NCBI GenBank assembly: GCA_034769895.1
Contig: CM068367.1
Coordinates: forward strand, 89,614,399-89,678,398
Length of the DNA stretch: 64,000 nt
Source: Magicicada septendecula
Lineage: Eukaryota; Arthropoda; Insecta; Hemiptera; Cicadidae
Direction of reading: 5' to 3'
In this document: one piece after another, positions 33,075 through 45,706 of the stretch
Layout: every line of letters begins with the position of its first letter
How positions within the stretch are numbered: the first letter of the stretch is position 1
Translations under genes and position numbers: made by a program
Notes under the pieces: generated by a model
The model's database searches: none
The model's input: the letters and a program-made list of their open reading frames with translations, nothing else
Told to the model about the DNA's origin: nothing

Positions 33075-33445
33075 TGTAGGTTAGCAGCCCATAGGCTGGT
33101 TGGCAACAGCTCGCCATTCTTCACGCTTCTCTGCTTTTCTATTCAACTCACAATATGATGTGCAGTTCATATTGACCATAAGCTGTTTCATGTAGTCTAA
33201 ACGGGGTCGTCCTCTGTGATTCTTCCCTTCAATTGTTCCTTCTATTATTCTCATAACTAACCCACTGTGTCGTAGTACCGTATATGCCCTATAAACCTAG
33301 CTTTTCTGCCTTTTAAATTCCGTAGAAAGCTCTTCTTCTCCTGAGCTCTTCTAAAGACTTCCTCATTCGTTATCTTCTCCCTCCAGCTTATCTTGAATAT
33401 TCTTCTGTAGCATCAGGTATCAAATGCTTGGAGTCTTTTCTTGTC
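33075..33445 (-). pseudogene. LINE C-terminal fragment
   Basis: The minus strand gives SRSWREKITNEEVFRRAQEK, then KSFLRNLKGRKARFIGHIR, then MRIIEGTIEGKNHRGRPRLD, then YMKQLMVNMNCTSYCELNRK and AEKREEWRAVANQPMGC with a stop near 33090. This is a well-known LINE tail in insects (W+.+ITNEEV, A+.GH, EGTIEGK..RGRPR, K+EWR...NQP). One or two frame changes are needed. It is a lineage distinct from the MCGTIRRTLK type. Confidence 0.8.
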
Positions 33446-34041
33446 ACTTTGTCCAATTATAAATTAAGTATAATTCTTTTAAGCAGAGAAACTTAATCGC
33501 ATAAGCAGACAATGGGAGTCACTTTGCATATCAAACTAATTATAACAATCTGATAAGTAGAAAACAATTTGTGTTAGACTACCAATTAAAACAGAGATAT
33601 TGGTTTTAAAGAGGTAAATTTTGTTTCATTGCTCGGAAACTACTGATCCGATAAAAAAATTCTTTCGCAACCGTACTCCTTAAAGTTTGAGGATGATTTT
33701 AGACATAAATTTGAAAGGATAACTTAAAAAATGACCAATAACACAGCCTTCAAACGGTCCATGTCATGAAATTTCTTTGTTAATTTGCGTGTAGTGATAT
33801 TTTCGACATGCGGCAAACTTTCGTTTTATAAAAGATGATGTCTATATGATGTCAGCGAGCGAAATTTAGAAAAATTACAAATTTTATTTTGGTGTTTGTT
33901 TCAGTAAAATCCTCTTTTTCGTTTTAGAGATGTAGGCGGTTTCGTAAGAAATTGTAGGCTATATGTTGTGTTGGTCCCATGTCATCAGATTTCTCCGTTG
34001 TCCAGAATGCCCAGGTAAATTGCAGCAATCGGGTGCATATT
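33446..34041. other. No gene recognised
   Basis: Nothing supported. Confidence 0.4.
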
Positions 34042-34160
34042 GTAATTGGTTACATTTGAATCAATGCCCTACAACGAGTGTGTGAAACTAAGACCTTTAT
34101 TACACTACACAACTGATTGCAAAAGTAGTTGTGGGGCATTGGTTTAAATGTAGCGTATTA
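34042..34160. repeat. Imperfect inverted repeat, 33-34-bp arms
   Basis: 34042-34075 and 34128-34160 are inverted copies with about five mismatches (TCAATGCCCTACAAC against GTTGTGGGGCATTGG) around a 52-nt spacer. Related words (GCAATCGG) recur to 34270. It may be a small DNA element. Confidence 0.5.
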
Positions 34161-34288
34161 CACTTATTGGAATTGGTTCCACGGTCTGCAATCGGTTGCA
34201 AGACAGTTGCAAACCTTTCAACAGCTCGTGCAACTTTTAGTTACAAGCACTTTTAGTTGCAAACTTTTTAGTGAATATTTTTATTTCT

Positions 34289-34338
34289 ACCGCTAAGCTA
34301 TAGCTGTCACTCGGCAAACTTTTCAACTGACTTTCGTA
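34289..34338. repeat. Isolated end of the mariner-like foldback element
   Basis: ACCGCTAAGCTA, then CAAACTTTTCAACTGA and a terminal CGTA match the right end of the element at 25352-26443 (about 80% over 50 bp). The opposite end was not found nearby. Confidence 0.6.
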
Positions 34339-34349
34339 TGAGGGTTGTC

Positions 34350-34565
34350 TCCTGTCCTATTCCTATAGACAACCATTTCTTTCTGTCCTCTGCAAGTCTT
34401 CTCCAGTGACCAATCCCCATTATCTTTAAGTCCTCCTCTACACCCGCCACTCAATTTTCTTTGGCTTCCTTTTCTACAGGCATCTTCAGTTCTGATTTCT
34501 GATGCTTCTAGTCAGGTGTATTACACGACCATTCCATAATGTATGTCATGAATTGGGAGTTTATG
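34350..34565 (-). pseudogene. LINE tail fragment
   Basis: The minus strand reads VEEDLKIMGIGHWRRLAEDR, then KKWLSIGIGQETT. This is the V..DL+.MG...W...A.DR..W end of LINE ORF2. The preceding basic motif is decayed. Confidence 0.6.
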
Positions 34566-34729
34566 ACTCTGACTATACAGTAATTACTTAATACGTTAAT
34601 GTTTCCGTTTGTAAATGGTTCACTGATCAGATTTTTATTTTGATTATTACATTTTTTTTAATTTTGAGTCTTGGTGTTAAATTTTATTAGAAGTTATTTT
34701 GACTTAGGAAATATAATACACATACATTG

Positions 34730-35480
34730 GAATCTCGATTATCTACACAAGTTAGTGCGACCACAACTGCCTCGAATAATCAAAAATTCTGATAATTGAG
34801 AAAATAAAAAAAATTGTTTAGTGTATTGGTCAATAAATTCTTATAACTTCAAACTTCGTAAACATATACGCCTACAGTTTAACATAAAAGCAGAAGACCA
34901 AAAAAAAGCTAAGAAAAAGAATTTAATCATACAGTATTATGCATACATACATTACGCATGCAGTATTAAATTGGCTAAAAAAAAACTGATGGTTTAAAAA
35001 GGTTTTGATGGTTGTCTGCGTCTGAGTAATATTCACTCTTTTCCTGGTTGCGATGTCTCTCCATCTTTTTAATACAATTAAGTCGGGTGCTGCAGCTTTG
35101 GATTACTCTTCTACGTATTGTAACGCCAGTTACAATACGTCTGCATATGAAACGCAGGGAGTTAAACTTTCTCCATCAGATAAGTCTTCCGTTTTGGCAT
35201 CCGAATTTTTCCCGCAAATTGCGGTTAACTTCGTTGTCATTAAATTCGTTACTTCCCTCATTATCAACACATTATTCAATAGCCTATCTTCACACCCTGG
35301 ATTCCTTCGTGTACGGTTTTGTTCATTTTGTACGTTAATTTAAAAAGAAAAAGATTATATACTTATAAAGTGTGTTACGAATATATGTGTATTAACAAAA
35401 GTGAGACAAAGGTAAAAGTACCTCGGATAATCCGGAAATCGAAAAATCGGAACTTTAGTGTATTTAGCGTAATGTGGGTT
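34730..35480 (-). mobile_element. Tigger/pogo-like element remnant
   Basis: Near the left edge, TCTCGATTATC and AATAATCAAAAATTCTGATAA have the form of pogo-group ends. Near the right edge (35420-35460), the minus strand gives CACTAAAGTTCCGATTTTTC and CCGGATTATCCGAGG. Between them on the minus strand is a transposase C-terminus. A TA target duplication could not be fixed, so the exact boundaries are approximate. Confidence 0.55.
34980..35300 (-). pseudogene. Tigger/pogo transposase C-terminal remnant
   Basis: The minus strand gives SLTPCVSYADVL, stop, LALQYVEE, stop, then SKAAAPDLIVLKRWRDIATR, then KRVNITQTQTTIKTFLN. This matches the Tigger C-terminus: a region with ALE..L.Y+EQ, then a D..+L+RWRD.A..KR and a KQT.I..F+ end. 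Two in-frame stops are present; the DDE catalytic core upstream was not recognised. Confidence 0.65.
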
Positions 35481-37019
<1,539 letters not shown>

Positions 37020-37150
37020 CGCGTGAACATGTATTTCTCCTAGAACATGTGAAAGTACTTGGAGTGAAAAATTGGTGGACACTGGCTAAGGGGAGGGACG
37101 TCTGGAGGAAAATTCTGAGGGAAGCTGAGGTCCACGGTGGGCTGTGGAGC
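37020..37150 (+). pseudogene. LINE tail fragment
   Basis: The frame reads HVKVLGVKNWWTLAKGRDVW, then RKILREAEVHGGLWSYL and a stop. This is the LG...WW..A.DR..WR+IL.EA..H.GLWS end of an insect LINE lineage. Confidence 0.65.
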
Positions 37151-37824
37151 TACTTATGATGAAGGCGGCTTTTTAGCACCCCCAATTCATTTCACCCCAC
37201 CTATAAAAAAAAACGCCGTTTTATATATTTGAACTTTCAGTCTCAAACATTCATATTTTAACACTATGAAAATTAGAAACTACTGGGAGCTGTTAGGCTG
37301 TGGTCGATTGCTTAAAGCTTGGTTCATACTTTCTTCTAAATGTTTAGGCCGTCCACCGGAGGCATTCTTCAGTAGCAAAAAGTTCGACAAAGAATAGCAG
37401 GCCGAATGCATCTCAAGCAGAGGTATAAGCAAGCGGGTGCGTTATAAATAATGAATAGTAAGATAAAATAATGAAAATGAATACTTACTATGGAAAAACA
37501 AACAACACTCAGAAAACACAAGCACGTTGCGTACGAATACTTGCACATCAACTTATTTTATCTTTTGATCAGCCTACATTTTATGTGAAATTTTGTTATT
37601 ATTATTTTGTTGACTGTCTATCACTGGCCGATAGAGTATTATTTATATCTTTAAACGTGTTATTTCATAATTTGCCTGGAGACGGCTGCCGATTCTCAGG
37701 GTTGCCGAAACGTCGAATTTTTATTGTTCCTATGATGGCAACAGTCCGTCAGGTAAATGTCTACAGTCCATCACAGCCATCTTTTGAAAAAGTTAAGTAA
37801 ATCAATCTTAAGTTTACGGAGTAA
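37151..37824. other. No gene recognised; one GCCGAAACGTCG motif
   Basis: GGTTGCCGAAACGTCG near 37702, preceded by CTGGAGACGGCTGCC, is another instance of the motif pair found in the main repeat's core module, here without the rest of the module. Confidence 0.4.
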
Positions 37825-38150
37825 TTAAATCTCCTTTTCCCTGCTTCCCTCTATATTCATCTTATTATTTCCACTAGCCATCAGTCCAAAGTATCTGAAT
37901 TGTTCCACCTTTTCATATACAGTACTATATATCTTTCTCAATTTTCATTTGTCTTGCCCTATTTGTGCCATCTCTTGAGCAATCGCATACTAAATTTTAC
38001 CCTGCTTTATCTTCTGTTCTCCGCCGTCTCCTCTGCTAGCCTTTGAACTGCAGCCTGTGTGCTTCTCCTATGCTTTGTCGCAACAGACATATATCATACG
38101 CGTAGTCACACTCTGTGAGAAACTCTGGAGGTATCGGATATTCATCAAAT
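37825..38150 (-). pseudogene. LINE RT active-site fragment, degenerate
   Basis: The minus strand gives DYAYDICLLRQSIGEAHRLQ near 38120-38060 (a YADD box changed to YAYD), then in other frames AVQRLAEETAENRR and KFSMRLLKRWHK, and near the left edge a decayed thumb motif. It matches the YADDICLLAQ...RLAEE..+IGL+IN.+KTK+M+L region. At least three frame changes were seen. Confidence 0.65.
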
Positions 38151-38600
38151 CTCAAAATATCAGCAGAAAACGAAGGTAAGCATACGCAGAGCAGTAATGA
38201 GACCAATAGTAACACAGCCGCTGAAAAGACGTGCTTCTGTTCGAAGAAAATAGGCTGAAGAAATTTGAAGAGGATGTAAGATCCGAGAAGAACTTAAGAT
38301 GATGAAGGCAGCAATCTAAGATCAATGAAATATTTTAGCTAGAAAACACATACTTTGATATATCAAAGTAAAAGGAAATTGAATGGTTTGGTTACCTGTA
38401 GCGAAAGACGACCGATAACGTTGATAAGGAATATGATGGAGTGTAGAACAATGCGGGGCTAACTAAGAAGAAGAGGCCAGAGATGAGAGAATTATTACAA
38501 GTTTGGAAGGTAATAACCGGCAGGAATTGTAGAGGAGAGGGAACACTGGAATTTGTTAGCGAATTTAGCAAAAAGTCGGAAAATTTATAATTAAGAAAAT
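38151..38600 (+). pseudogene. LINE tail, highly degenerate
   Basis: The plus strand carries KTKVSIRRAVMRPIVTQPLK and, after several frame changes, RRPITLIRNMMECRTMRG and LRRRGQR. The order fits the R+AVIRP++TY ... RGRP LINE tail. It abuts a minus-strand RT fragment, so two copies in opposite orientation meet near 38150. Confidence 0.5.
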
Positions 38601-38771
38601 AAGACATGACATAGGTGGGGGTGATCTGCCGCGACAAGAGAATTACTGCACCTCCAATATAAGGCGCGGTCGTTTTTAAGTGTGCCCTAACAACAGACCA
38701 ACCTAATATTCTTTGTCAACAAATGTACTACTATTAGTGATTTAAAAAAATTGACACACCAAATAGAAAAG

Positions 38772-39338
38772 TATCGGTATGGAGAACCATACATGACTTC
38801 CATGTTCTAAGATTTATATTTAAAATCATTTTCGAAATGAAATAGTTATATAGAAACTACTTCTTTCTTCAGACTTAACCACAGTACTGTGGTCACTAAC
38901 GTATACCACCTCACGTTAGCGCACTTGATTTTCACTATTGATGACAGTCGATGGCACTAGTGAAATGTCTGGTTTTGCAGAAAACATTGGACTACGGCCA
39001 AACAGCCCGGGAAGGAGTTTTAACAACAAACTACTTCTTTGTTGCCGATAACGTAGTACACATATAAACAGTTATCCCCTCCCCCTTCAACTATAATTTT
39101 CATTTATAGAAAATTACCCCCAACCCGTTCAACTAGCCTCTTCATTTATAGATATTTCATCTTCGTTTCTACAGTGGATTATTAAGATCTTCTTATCAGG
39201 ATACTTTATTTATTAAAATTAAGTACTTTACTCTTGTTACAACAAAAAATGTTTCAGGTAAACTACCCTTTCCCCCTAACCAATCTTCACCAAAATCAAT
39301 AAGCCTTGAGTCCTCTACAACTCAGGCACTATGTAAAA
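38772..39338 (+). mobile_element. Main repeat family, 5' part
   Basis: It starts TATCGGTATGG, contains one core module (CCACAGTACTGTGG near 38881; the CTGATGATGG motif is altered to CTATTGATGA), then CCCTTCAACTATAATTTTCA and part of one minisatellite unit. It is interrupted at 39339 by the start of the next copy. Confidence 0.75.
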
Positions 39339-40871
39339 TATCGGTATGGAGAACCATACATGACTTCCATATTCTAAGATTTATATTTAAAATCATTTTC
39401 AGCCAAACAGCCAGGCTGCGTCTTACCTGCCTTTTTATTGCTGTATTAAATGAAAAATATTATATTACATTAAAATGAAAAAATTATAATTTTATTGCCT
39501 GGCAACAAAATTATTTTATTTTTAACAATTACCATTGTTTCAAAAAGTTTAAATAAATTTTCAAGTACTTTACTCTTGTTAAAACGTAAAAGGTTGCAAG
39601 TAAACTACCCCTTCCCCTTAACCGATCTTCACCAAAATCGAAAGTCATTGAGACCTCTACAATTCAGGGACGTATGCAAAAAATTATTTGATTCTGTTTG
39701 AATTTGCGGCTGTTATCGTTTGCCATACAAAATACGCTTGATAAAAAAACGTTGCAGGTAAACTACCCCTTCCACTTAACCGATCTTCACCAAAAACAAA
39801 AGGTCTTGAGTACTCTACAAATCAGGGCTGTATGCAAAACATTATTTGATTCTGTTTGAATTTGCGGCTGTTATCGTTTGCCATAGAAAATACCCTTGTT
39901 AAAAAAACGTTGCAGGTAAACTACCCCTTTCCCTCAACCGATCTTCACCAAAAACAATAGGTCTTGAGAACTCTACAATTTAGGGTTGTATGCAAATAAT
40001 CTTTTGATTCTGTTTGAATTTGCGGCTGTTATCGTTTGCCATAGGAAATACCCTTGTTAAAACATAAAACGTTACAGGTAAACTACCCCTTTCCCTTAAC
40101 CGATCTTCACCAAAAACAATAGGTCTTGAGTACTCTACAAATCAGGGCTGTATGCAAAACATTATTTGATTCTGTTTGAATTTGCGGCTGTTATCGTTTG
40201 CCATAGAAAATACCCTTGTTAAAAAAACGTTGCAGGTAAACTACCCCTTTCCCTCAACCGAACTTCACCAAAAAGAATAGGTCTTGAGAAATCTACAATT
40301 TAGGGCTGTATGCAAATAATCTTTTGATTCTGTTTGAATTTGCGGCTGTTATCGTTTGCCATAGGAAATACCCTTGTTAAAACATAAAACGTTACAGGTA
40401 AACTACCCCTTTCCCTTAACCGATCTTCACCAAAATCAACAGATCTTGAGAACTCTACAATTCAGGGCTGTATGCGAAACATTATTTGATTCTGTTTGAA
40501 TTTGCGGCTGTTATCGTTTGCCAAACAAACAAAATTACCCTTGCTAAAAAAAAACCGTTGCAGGTAAACTACCCCTTTCCCTCAACCGATCTTCACCAAA
40601 AACAATAGGTCGCGAGTACTCTGCAAATCAGGGCTGCATGCAAAAAATTATTTGATTCTGTTTGAATTTGCGGCAGTTATCGTTTGCCATAGAAAAAAAA
40701 TCTACAGACAGACACACAGACACACAGACACACAGACAGACACACAGACACTTTTCGGAAAACGACTTTTTTTCATGTTTTGAGTGTAGTAGAATCAGAA
40801 TCTGCAATAATCTCGAACACGATTTTTTTTGCCATCACCATACTTCCATTCCTTAAGGAATATGGAAGTAA
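39339..40871 (+). mobile_element. Main repeat family, copy lacking the core module
   Basis: Start TATCGGTATGG at 39339 and end GGAAGTAA at 40871. The core module is deleted (the sequence jumps from TTTTAAAATCATTTTC into CAGCCAAACAGCC). The interior is mainly minisatellite, and the 3' hairpin TTCCTTAAGGAA is intact. Confidence 0.75.
39560..40700 (+). repeat. Minisatellite, seven units, period 158-166 bp
   Basis: TAAACTACCC recurs at 39601, 39759, 39917, 40079, 40237, 40399 and 40565. A higher-order pattern is visible: units at 39759-40078 and 40079-40398 repeat as a two-unit block of about 320 bp. Confidence 0.9.
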
Positions 40872-41879
40872 AAATTATTTGATACTGTTTGAATTTACGG
40901 CAGTTATAATTCGTCATGAAAACATTTGTCTTGTTACAACATAAAATGTTGCTGGTAAACTACCCCTTTCCCTTAACCGTTCTTCACCAAAATCAACAGA
41001 CCTTGAGTTCTCTACAACGTAGGGAAGTAAGCAAAACATTATTTGATTATGTTTGAAATTAGGGCAGTTATCGTTCGTCATAGAAAAAATTACCCTTGTT
41101 ATCACATAAAACGTTGCAGGTAAACTACACCTTTCTGTTAACTGATCTTCACCAAAATCAATAGGTCTTGAGTCCTCTATAATTCAGGGACGCATGCAAA
41201 ACATTATTTGATTCTGTTTGAATTTGCGGCAGTTATCGTTCGTCATAGAAAAAATTACCGTTGTTAAAACATAAAATGTTGCAGGTAAACTACCCCTTTC
41301 CCTTAACCGATCTTCACCAAAATCAACAGACATTGAGTTCTTTATAGCTTAGGACGGTATGCGAAACATTATTTGATTCTAATTGAATTTACGGCAGTTA
41401 TCATTCGTCATAGAAAACATTACCCATGTTAAAACATAAAACGTTGCAGGTAAACTACCCCTTCCCCTTAACCGATCTTCACCAAAAACAACAGATCTTG
41501 AGAACTCTAAAATTTAGAGTTGCATGCAAAAATTTATTTGATTATGTTTGAATTTGCGGCTGTTATCGTTTGCCATAGAAAATACCCTTGTTAAAACATA
41601 AAACGTTGCAGATAAACTACCCATTTCCCTTAACCGATCTTCACCAAAAACAATAGGTCTTGAGAACTCTACAATTCAGGACTGTATGCGAAACATTATT
41701 TGATTCTGTTTGAATTTGCGGCTGTTATCATTTGCCATAGAAAAAATCTGTAGACAGATAGACACACACACAGACACTTTTCGAAAAATTACTTTTTTTC
41801 ATGTTTTGAGGGTAGTACAATCAGAATCTGCAATTATCTCGAACACGATTTTTTTCCGTCTTATGCAACATGGAAGTAA
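40872..41879 (+). mobile_element. Main repeat family, 3' part with minisatellite
   Basis: About five more minisatellite units from 40956, then CAGACACTTTTCGAAAAA, a TCGAACACGATTTTT block and end GGAAGTAA at 41879. The 5' end is missing and the terminal hairpin is decayed (TTATGCAACATGGAAG). Confidence 0.7.
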
Positions 41880-42790
41880 AATTATCCCCTCCCCCTTCAA
41901 CTATAATTTTCATTTATAGAAAATTACCCCCACCCCGTTCAACTAGCCTCTTCATTTATAGATATTTCATCTACGTTTCTACAGTAAATTATTAAGATCT
42001 TCTTATCAGGATACTTTATTTATCAAAATTAAGTACTTTACTCTTGTTACAACAAAAAATGTTTCAGGTAAACTGCCCTTTCCCCGTAACCGATCTTCAC
42101 AAAAATCGATACGCCTTGAGTCTTCTACAACTCAGGCACATATGTACAAAATTATTTGATTCTGTTTGAATTTATGGTAGTTATCGTTTGTCATGAAAAA
42201 ATTTCTCTTGTTACAACATAAAATGTTGCTGGTAGACTACCCCTTTCCCTTGACCGATCTTCACCAAAATCAACAGGCCTTGAGTTCTCTACAATTTAGG
42301 GATGTATGCGAAAACGTATTTGATTATGTTTGAATTTACGGCAGTTATCGTTCGTCATAGAAACAGTTACTCTTGTTAAAACATTAAAGGTGGCTGGTAA
42401 ACTACCCCTTTCCCTTAACCGATCTTCACCAAAATCAACAGACCTTGAGTACTTAAAACTTCAGGAATGTATACAAAAAATTATTTGTTTCTCTTTGAAT
42501 ATGCGGCAGTTATCATTTGTCATAAAAATAAAATTACCCTTTTAAAACATAAAATGTTGCAGGTAAACTACCCTTTTCTCGTAACTGATCTTCACCAAAA
42601 TCAACAGACCTTGAGTACTCTATAATTTAGGAAGGTTTGCAAAAAAATATTTGATTCTGTTTTAATTTACGGCAGTTATCGTTCGTCATAGAAAAAATTA
42701 CCCTTGTTAAAACATAAAACGTAGCTGGTAAACTACCTCTTTCCCTTAACCGATCTTCACCAAAATAATAGGTCTTGAGAACTCTCAAAA
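41880..42790 (+). repeat. Main repeat family, interior fragment with minisatellite
   Basis: TATCCCCTCCCCCTTCAACT, then about five minisatellite units from 42066 to 42790, with neither terminus. The first 170 bp match 39071-39240. Confidence 0.75.
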
Positions 42791-43304
42791 CCATTTAAAA
42801 TTCTAACTTAGACCGGATCGTTGTTGGAACTTGCTTTAGCAGTAACAATTTTGGTACTCCTAGTAGCCTATATTGTAAATATCTTAAAAAATGTAAAAAT
42901 TTCAATAAAAATGTTTTTTTTTAATAATTATATTGTGTTTATTTGTATACGAATTTAAGTGCGTATAAACTACGATACTTCTTAATACTGTTTGTTGTCC
43001 GTTAACAAAGACTAGACCGTTCTGAAAGTGGTATTTAATGATTTGTGGGTACGAGATTTGTACAGACGAAATTTGAATTTACGAGTTGGATGCCTACTAC
43101 AGTTACTGGTACTGGTCATTATGTAAAAAAAGTCTCTGTAATGTAGACAGTAGTCAATTTCTTGAGTATGATTTTGTCAAAGAATAATAAGTGATTGACG
43201 TAACTATTAAAACAAAACCTCCGACTCAGGAAAAACAGTAATGCGTTAAATATTAGACTTCGAATTAATTAAATGCGAACAATTTATTGTCTATTTTATT
43301 GCAG
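42791..43304. other. Unique AT-rich sequence, possible intron
   Basis: No repeat similarity was seen. It ends in a polypyrimidine-like tract CTATTTTATTGCAG directly before the candidate exon. Confidence 0.35.
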
Positions 43305-43461
43305 TTGTCAAGTGCTGCAGAAGGTATAGAGGTGTCATCTTCTATGAATTTCATTAAAAATTCATCATGGTTGGACCCTTGTGGAATCAGAATGGCTCAA
43401 TCAATTTTGATTAAACAAATGCCAAAAGATTCGTCTGTATTTAAAGATTACCATAGGAGAT
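43305..43461 (+). CDS. Candidate internal exon of an unknown host gene
   Basis: This is a 157-bp open segment bounded by a good acceptor (CTATTTTATTGCAG) and a good donor (GAT then GTAAGTTA). In the only frame open across it, the peptide includes AAEGIEVSSSMNFIKNSSWL, DPCGIRMAQSILIKQMPKDS and SVFKDYHRR, with balanced composition unlike nearby noise. Entry phase is 0 and exit phase 1. It lies in one of the few stretches without recognised repeat. No family was recognised and no neighbouring exon was found, so this could be a host exon, a transposon piece or chance. Confidence 0.3.
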
Positions 43462-43724
43462 GTAAGTTAAAAAAAATGCTGCCTTTTATTTATGATTTTG
43501 GTTAGGGTCATGTAATGAAAACTATAATATGGCGGCGTCCTGCGTTTTGTTTTCTTTAAAATGTTATGAGTACAGTAGTATTCTGTAAAACAAGCAGAAA
43601 TACATTTGTCTTCGTTTCATTCAAACTGATCAAGTGGTTCCAAAGATATAGAAATTGAAAATAACATCCCGAAAATACCCTTCTGGTTTGTTTGTAGTCG
43701 GGTAAAAATAAATTAGATCACCAT
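43462..43724. other. No gene recognised
   Basis: Nothing supported; short gap between the candidate exon and LINE scraps. Confidence 0.3.
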
Positions 43725-43830
43725 AATCAACACTATGTTCGCTGTACGGTTTGCGCATCTGCCCGTTTCGTCTGTATCTGACCATCTTCTCTTAGGTCTT
43801 CGTAATCCGTCCGGTCGATTTACTTGAAGA
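43725..43830 (-). pseudogene. LINE C-terminal scrap
   Basis: The minus strand reads VNRPDGLRRPKRRWSDTDET, resembling the GRR..GRP+.RW.D basic motif. Short and uncertain. Confidence 0.4.
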
Positions 43831-43939
43831 TTGTGTTTCGAAAATTCTCTGATGCTAACTTTAGGCTATGCTGGAGTTGCCACCTTATAGCAATATAACA
43901 AACCGGATTTTGTTTTCAAGGGAAAATTGTAACAGGGCT

Positions 43940-44345
43940 GCTGAATTCTGCGCTTCAGAGTGGGAAATAACCTACAAACCAAAAATATGATTTACTCGGT
44001 CATATTAGAAAATATAGTTGCCTGTGGTTCTGAAAATTGGGAGATATCTCAAAGAAACCCCCCGAAAGCTCCAAGCAAGGTAAATGGGTTTCTGGAGAAA
44101 GTCTTGGGGGCGGGGGTTGTTTATACTTCAGTGCATTAGAAATTAAGATATCTGGAAGCAACTTCATGTTGAGAACCACAATTTTAGATACCTGGTGTGT
44201 ATGGCCACGTGGAACGCATACCTGATGATCATTGGCCCAAAAAGTTGTTAAACTGTGTTCCCACCTAGACGACTGACACGGGGTAGACCCTGGAAATCGT
44301 GACTGGAGGATATAAACTTGAGATGGCAAAGAGGCTTGCAACGTG
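43940..44345 (+). pseudogene. LINE tail fragment
   Basis: ENIVACGSENWEISQRN resembles the YGSE.W.L.QR block. Downstream, RYLVCMATWNAYLMIIGPK and PPRRLTRGRPWKSWLEDINL-like pieces (split by frame changes and a stop) resemble RWYGHV.RMPDDRWPKK and PGRRRRGRP..SW. It is degenerate. Confidence 0.5.
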
Positions 44346-44399
44346 GTGAACGAAACAAGAGAAGCCTCTGGTCAACAAAACACTGATTAGGCGTGGTAT

Positions 44400-44745
44400 T
44401 GAGCGTCGTCGTCATCCTTTACGGCTTAGGCTAACAGCCTCCTGTTCCAGTCTCAACGGAATTCATCCATCCATCGTTTACGCGGTCTTCCCACACTTCA
44501 ATTCTCCTTTTGAAAATCTAATTGGATCCATTCTCTCTACGTGTAACCGCCACTCCGTTCTGTACCGGGAGATTTTCTCACTTAAGCTTTCAGCTATGCA
44601 TAGCTCCATTCTAATATGATCATTTCTGTTAAGATCTCTCCTGGTACAACCCTTTACACCCCTCAAGAACCTCATTTCCGATCCTTGTATTCTAGATATG
44701 TTTTTGGCCTTTTTAATCCAAGTCTCAGCAACATATCAAGTCTCA
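44400..44745 (-). pseudogene. LINE C-terminal fragment (MCGTIRRTLK-type lineage)
   Basis: The minus strand has TWIKKAKNISRIQGSEMRFL, then RGVKGCTRRDLNRNDHIRME, then ISRYRTEWRLHVERMDPIRF and a stop at 44478. The R+QG.EMRFLR..KG.TR.D..RN..IR block and the Y+..W..H+ERM block are shared with the 24285 copy. There is a GACGACGACG microsatellite at the 3' end near 44405. Truncated at both ends. Confidence 0.75.
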
Positions 44746-45253
44746 GTTAAGTACTTGGTATTGTTATGGATGTAATGCACGAGAAATGGATAACGAAATT
44801 GAGAAAGACTTGGAATATTTTTTTAAAGTCGACACTGGAACTCGAAAGTGGGATACGCTTTACATATGGAGGCGCAATAAGGTGTCTGAGGTGTTATAGT
44901 TAATGTAGTAAACCAGTACCCGCGCGCACGGACTCACAGAACACTCCTTTCAAAACGCTATACTGCAGACAAAAGTGTACCGTTATTTCCAACTGCCATC
45001 TGGCAGTATGTAAAATTGGCAGGAAGTGATTCAGCCGTTGGGCAGTCGTCCCTTAAACAATATAATAACAACCCTTTACCCTTCACGGCGCAGCGGTCGC
45101 AATTAACATACGCGCTTGACAGCGGAGCGCCGTGCAGGTAGAGAAATAGCACAAATACCAACCACAGTAGCAGCCACTATCAAACCTGTAAACTTTCCTC
45201 GTTTTTAGTATTACAAGTCAAACACAGTTAGGCCTCTATCACAAGTTACATTT
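44746..45253. other. No gene recognised
   Basis: Nothing supported. Confidence 0.4.
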
Positions 45254-45706
45254 TTACTTCCATGTTCCGTACGGAAATGGAAGCAAGGTGATGGGGAAAA
45301 ATCTAGATAAGGGCTGATTCTAACTGTACTATCCTCAAAACGTGAAGATAAGTCATTTTCCGTAATGTGTCTGTGTGCAGAAATTTTCTATGGCGAATGA
45401 TAACTGCCGCAAATTCAAACAGAATCAAATAATTTTTTGCATGTGTGTCTGAGTTGTAGGGGACTCAAGGCCAGTTGATTTTGGTGAAGATCGTTTAAGG
45501 GGAAGGGGTAGTTTAACTACAACGTTTTACGTTTTATCAAGAGTAAAGTACTTAATTTTGATAAATAAGTATCCTGAAAAGGTCATAATAATCCACTGTA
45601 GAAAGGTAGATGAAATATCTATAAATAAAAAGGGTATTTAAAAGGAGAGGGAGTAAATTTTTCACGTTTGGTATTGATTTAATGAGTTGTACGAAATTAA
45701 ATAAAA
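45254..45706 (-). mobile_element. Main repeat family, inverted 3' part
   Basis: It starts TTACTTCCATGTTCCG with GTACGGAA, then the complement of the 3' region and a single minisatellite unit to about 45560, and ends in AGGAGAGGGAGTAAATT. It lacks the 5' terminus and lies head to head with the plus-strand copy starting at 45707. Confidence 0.65.

Noticed and set aside
39560..40700. CRISPR-like array of regularly spaced repeats
   Set aside because: The whole 160-bp unit repeats with no unique spacers, in a eukaryotic transposon context.
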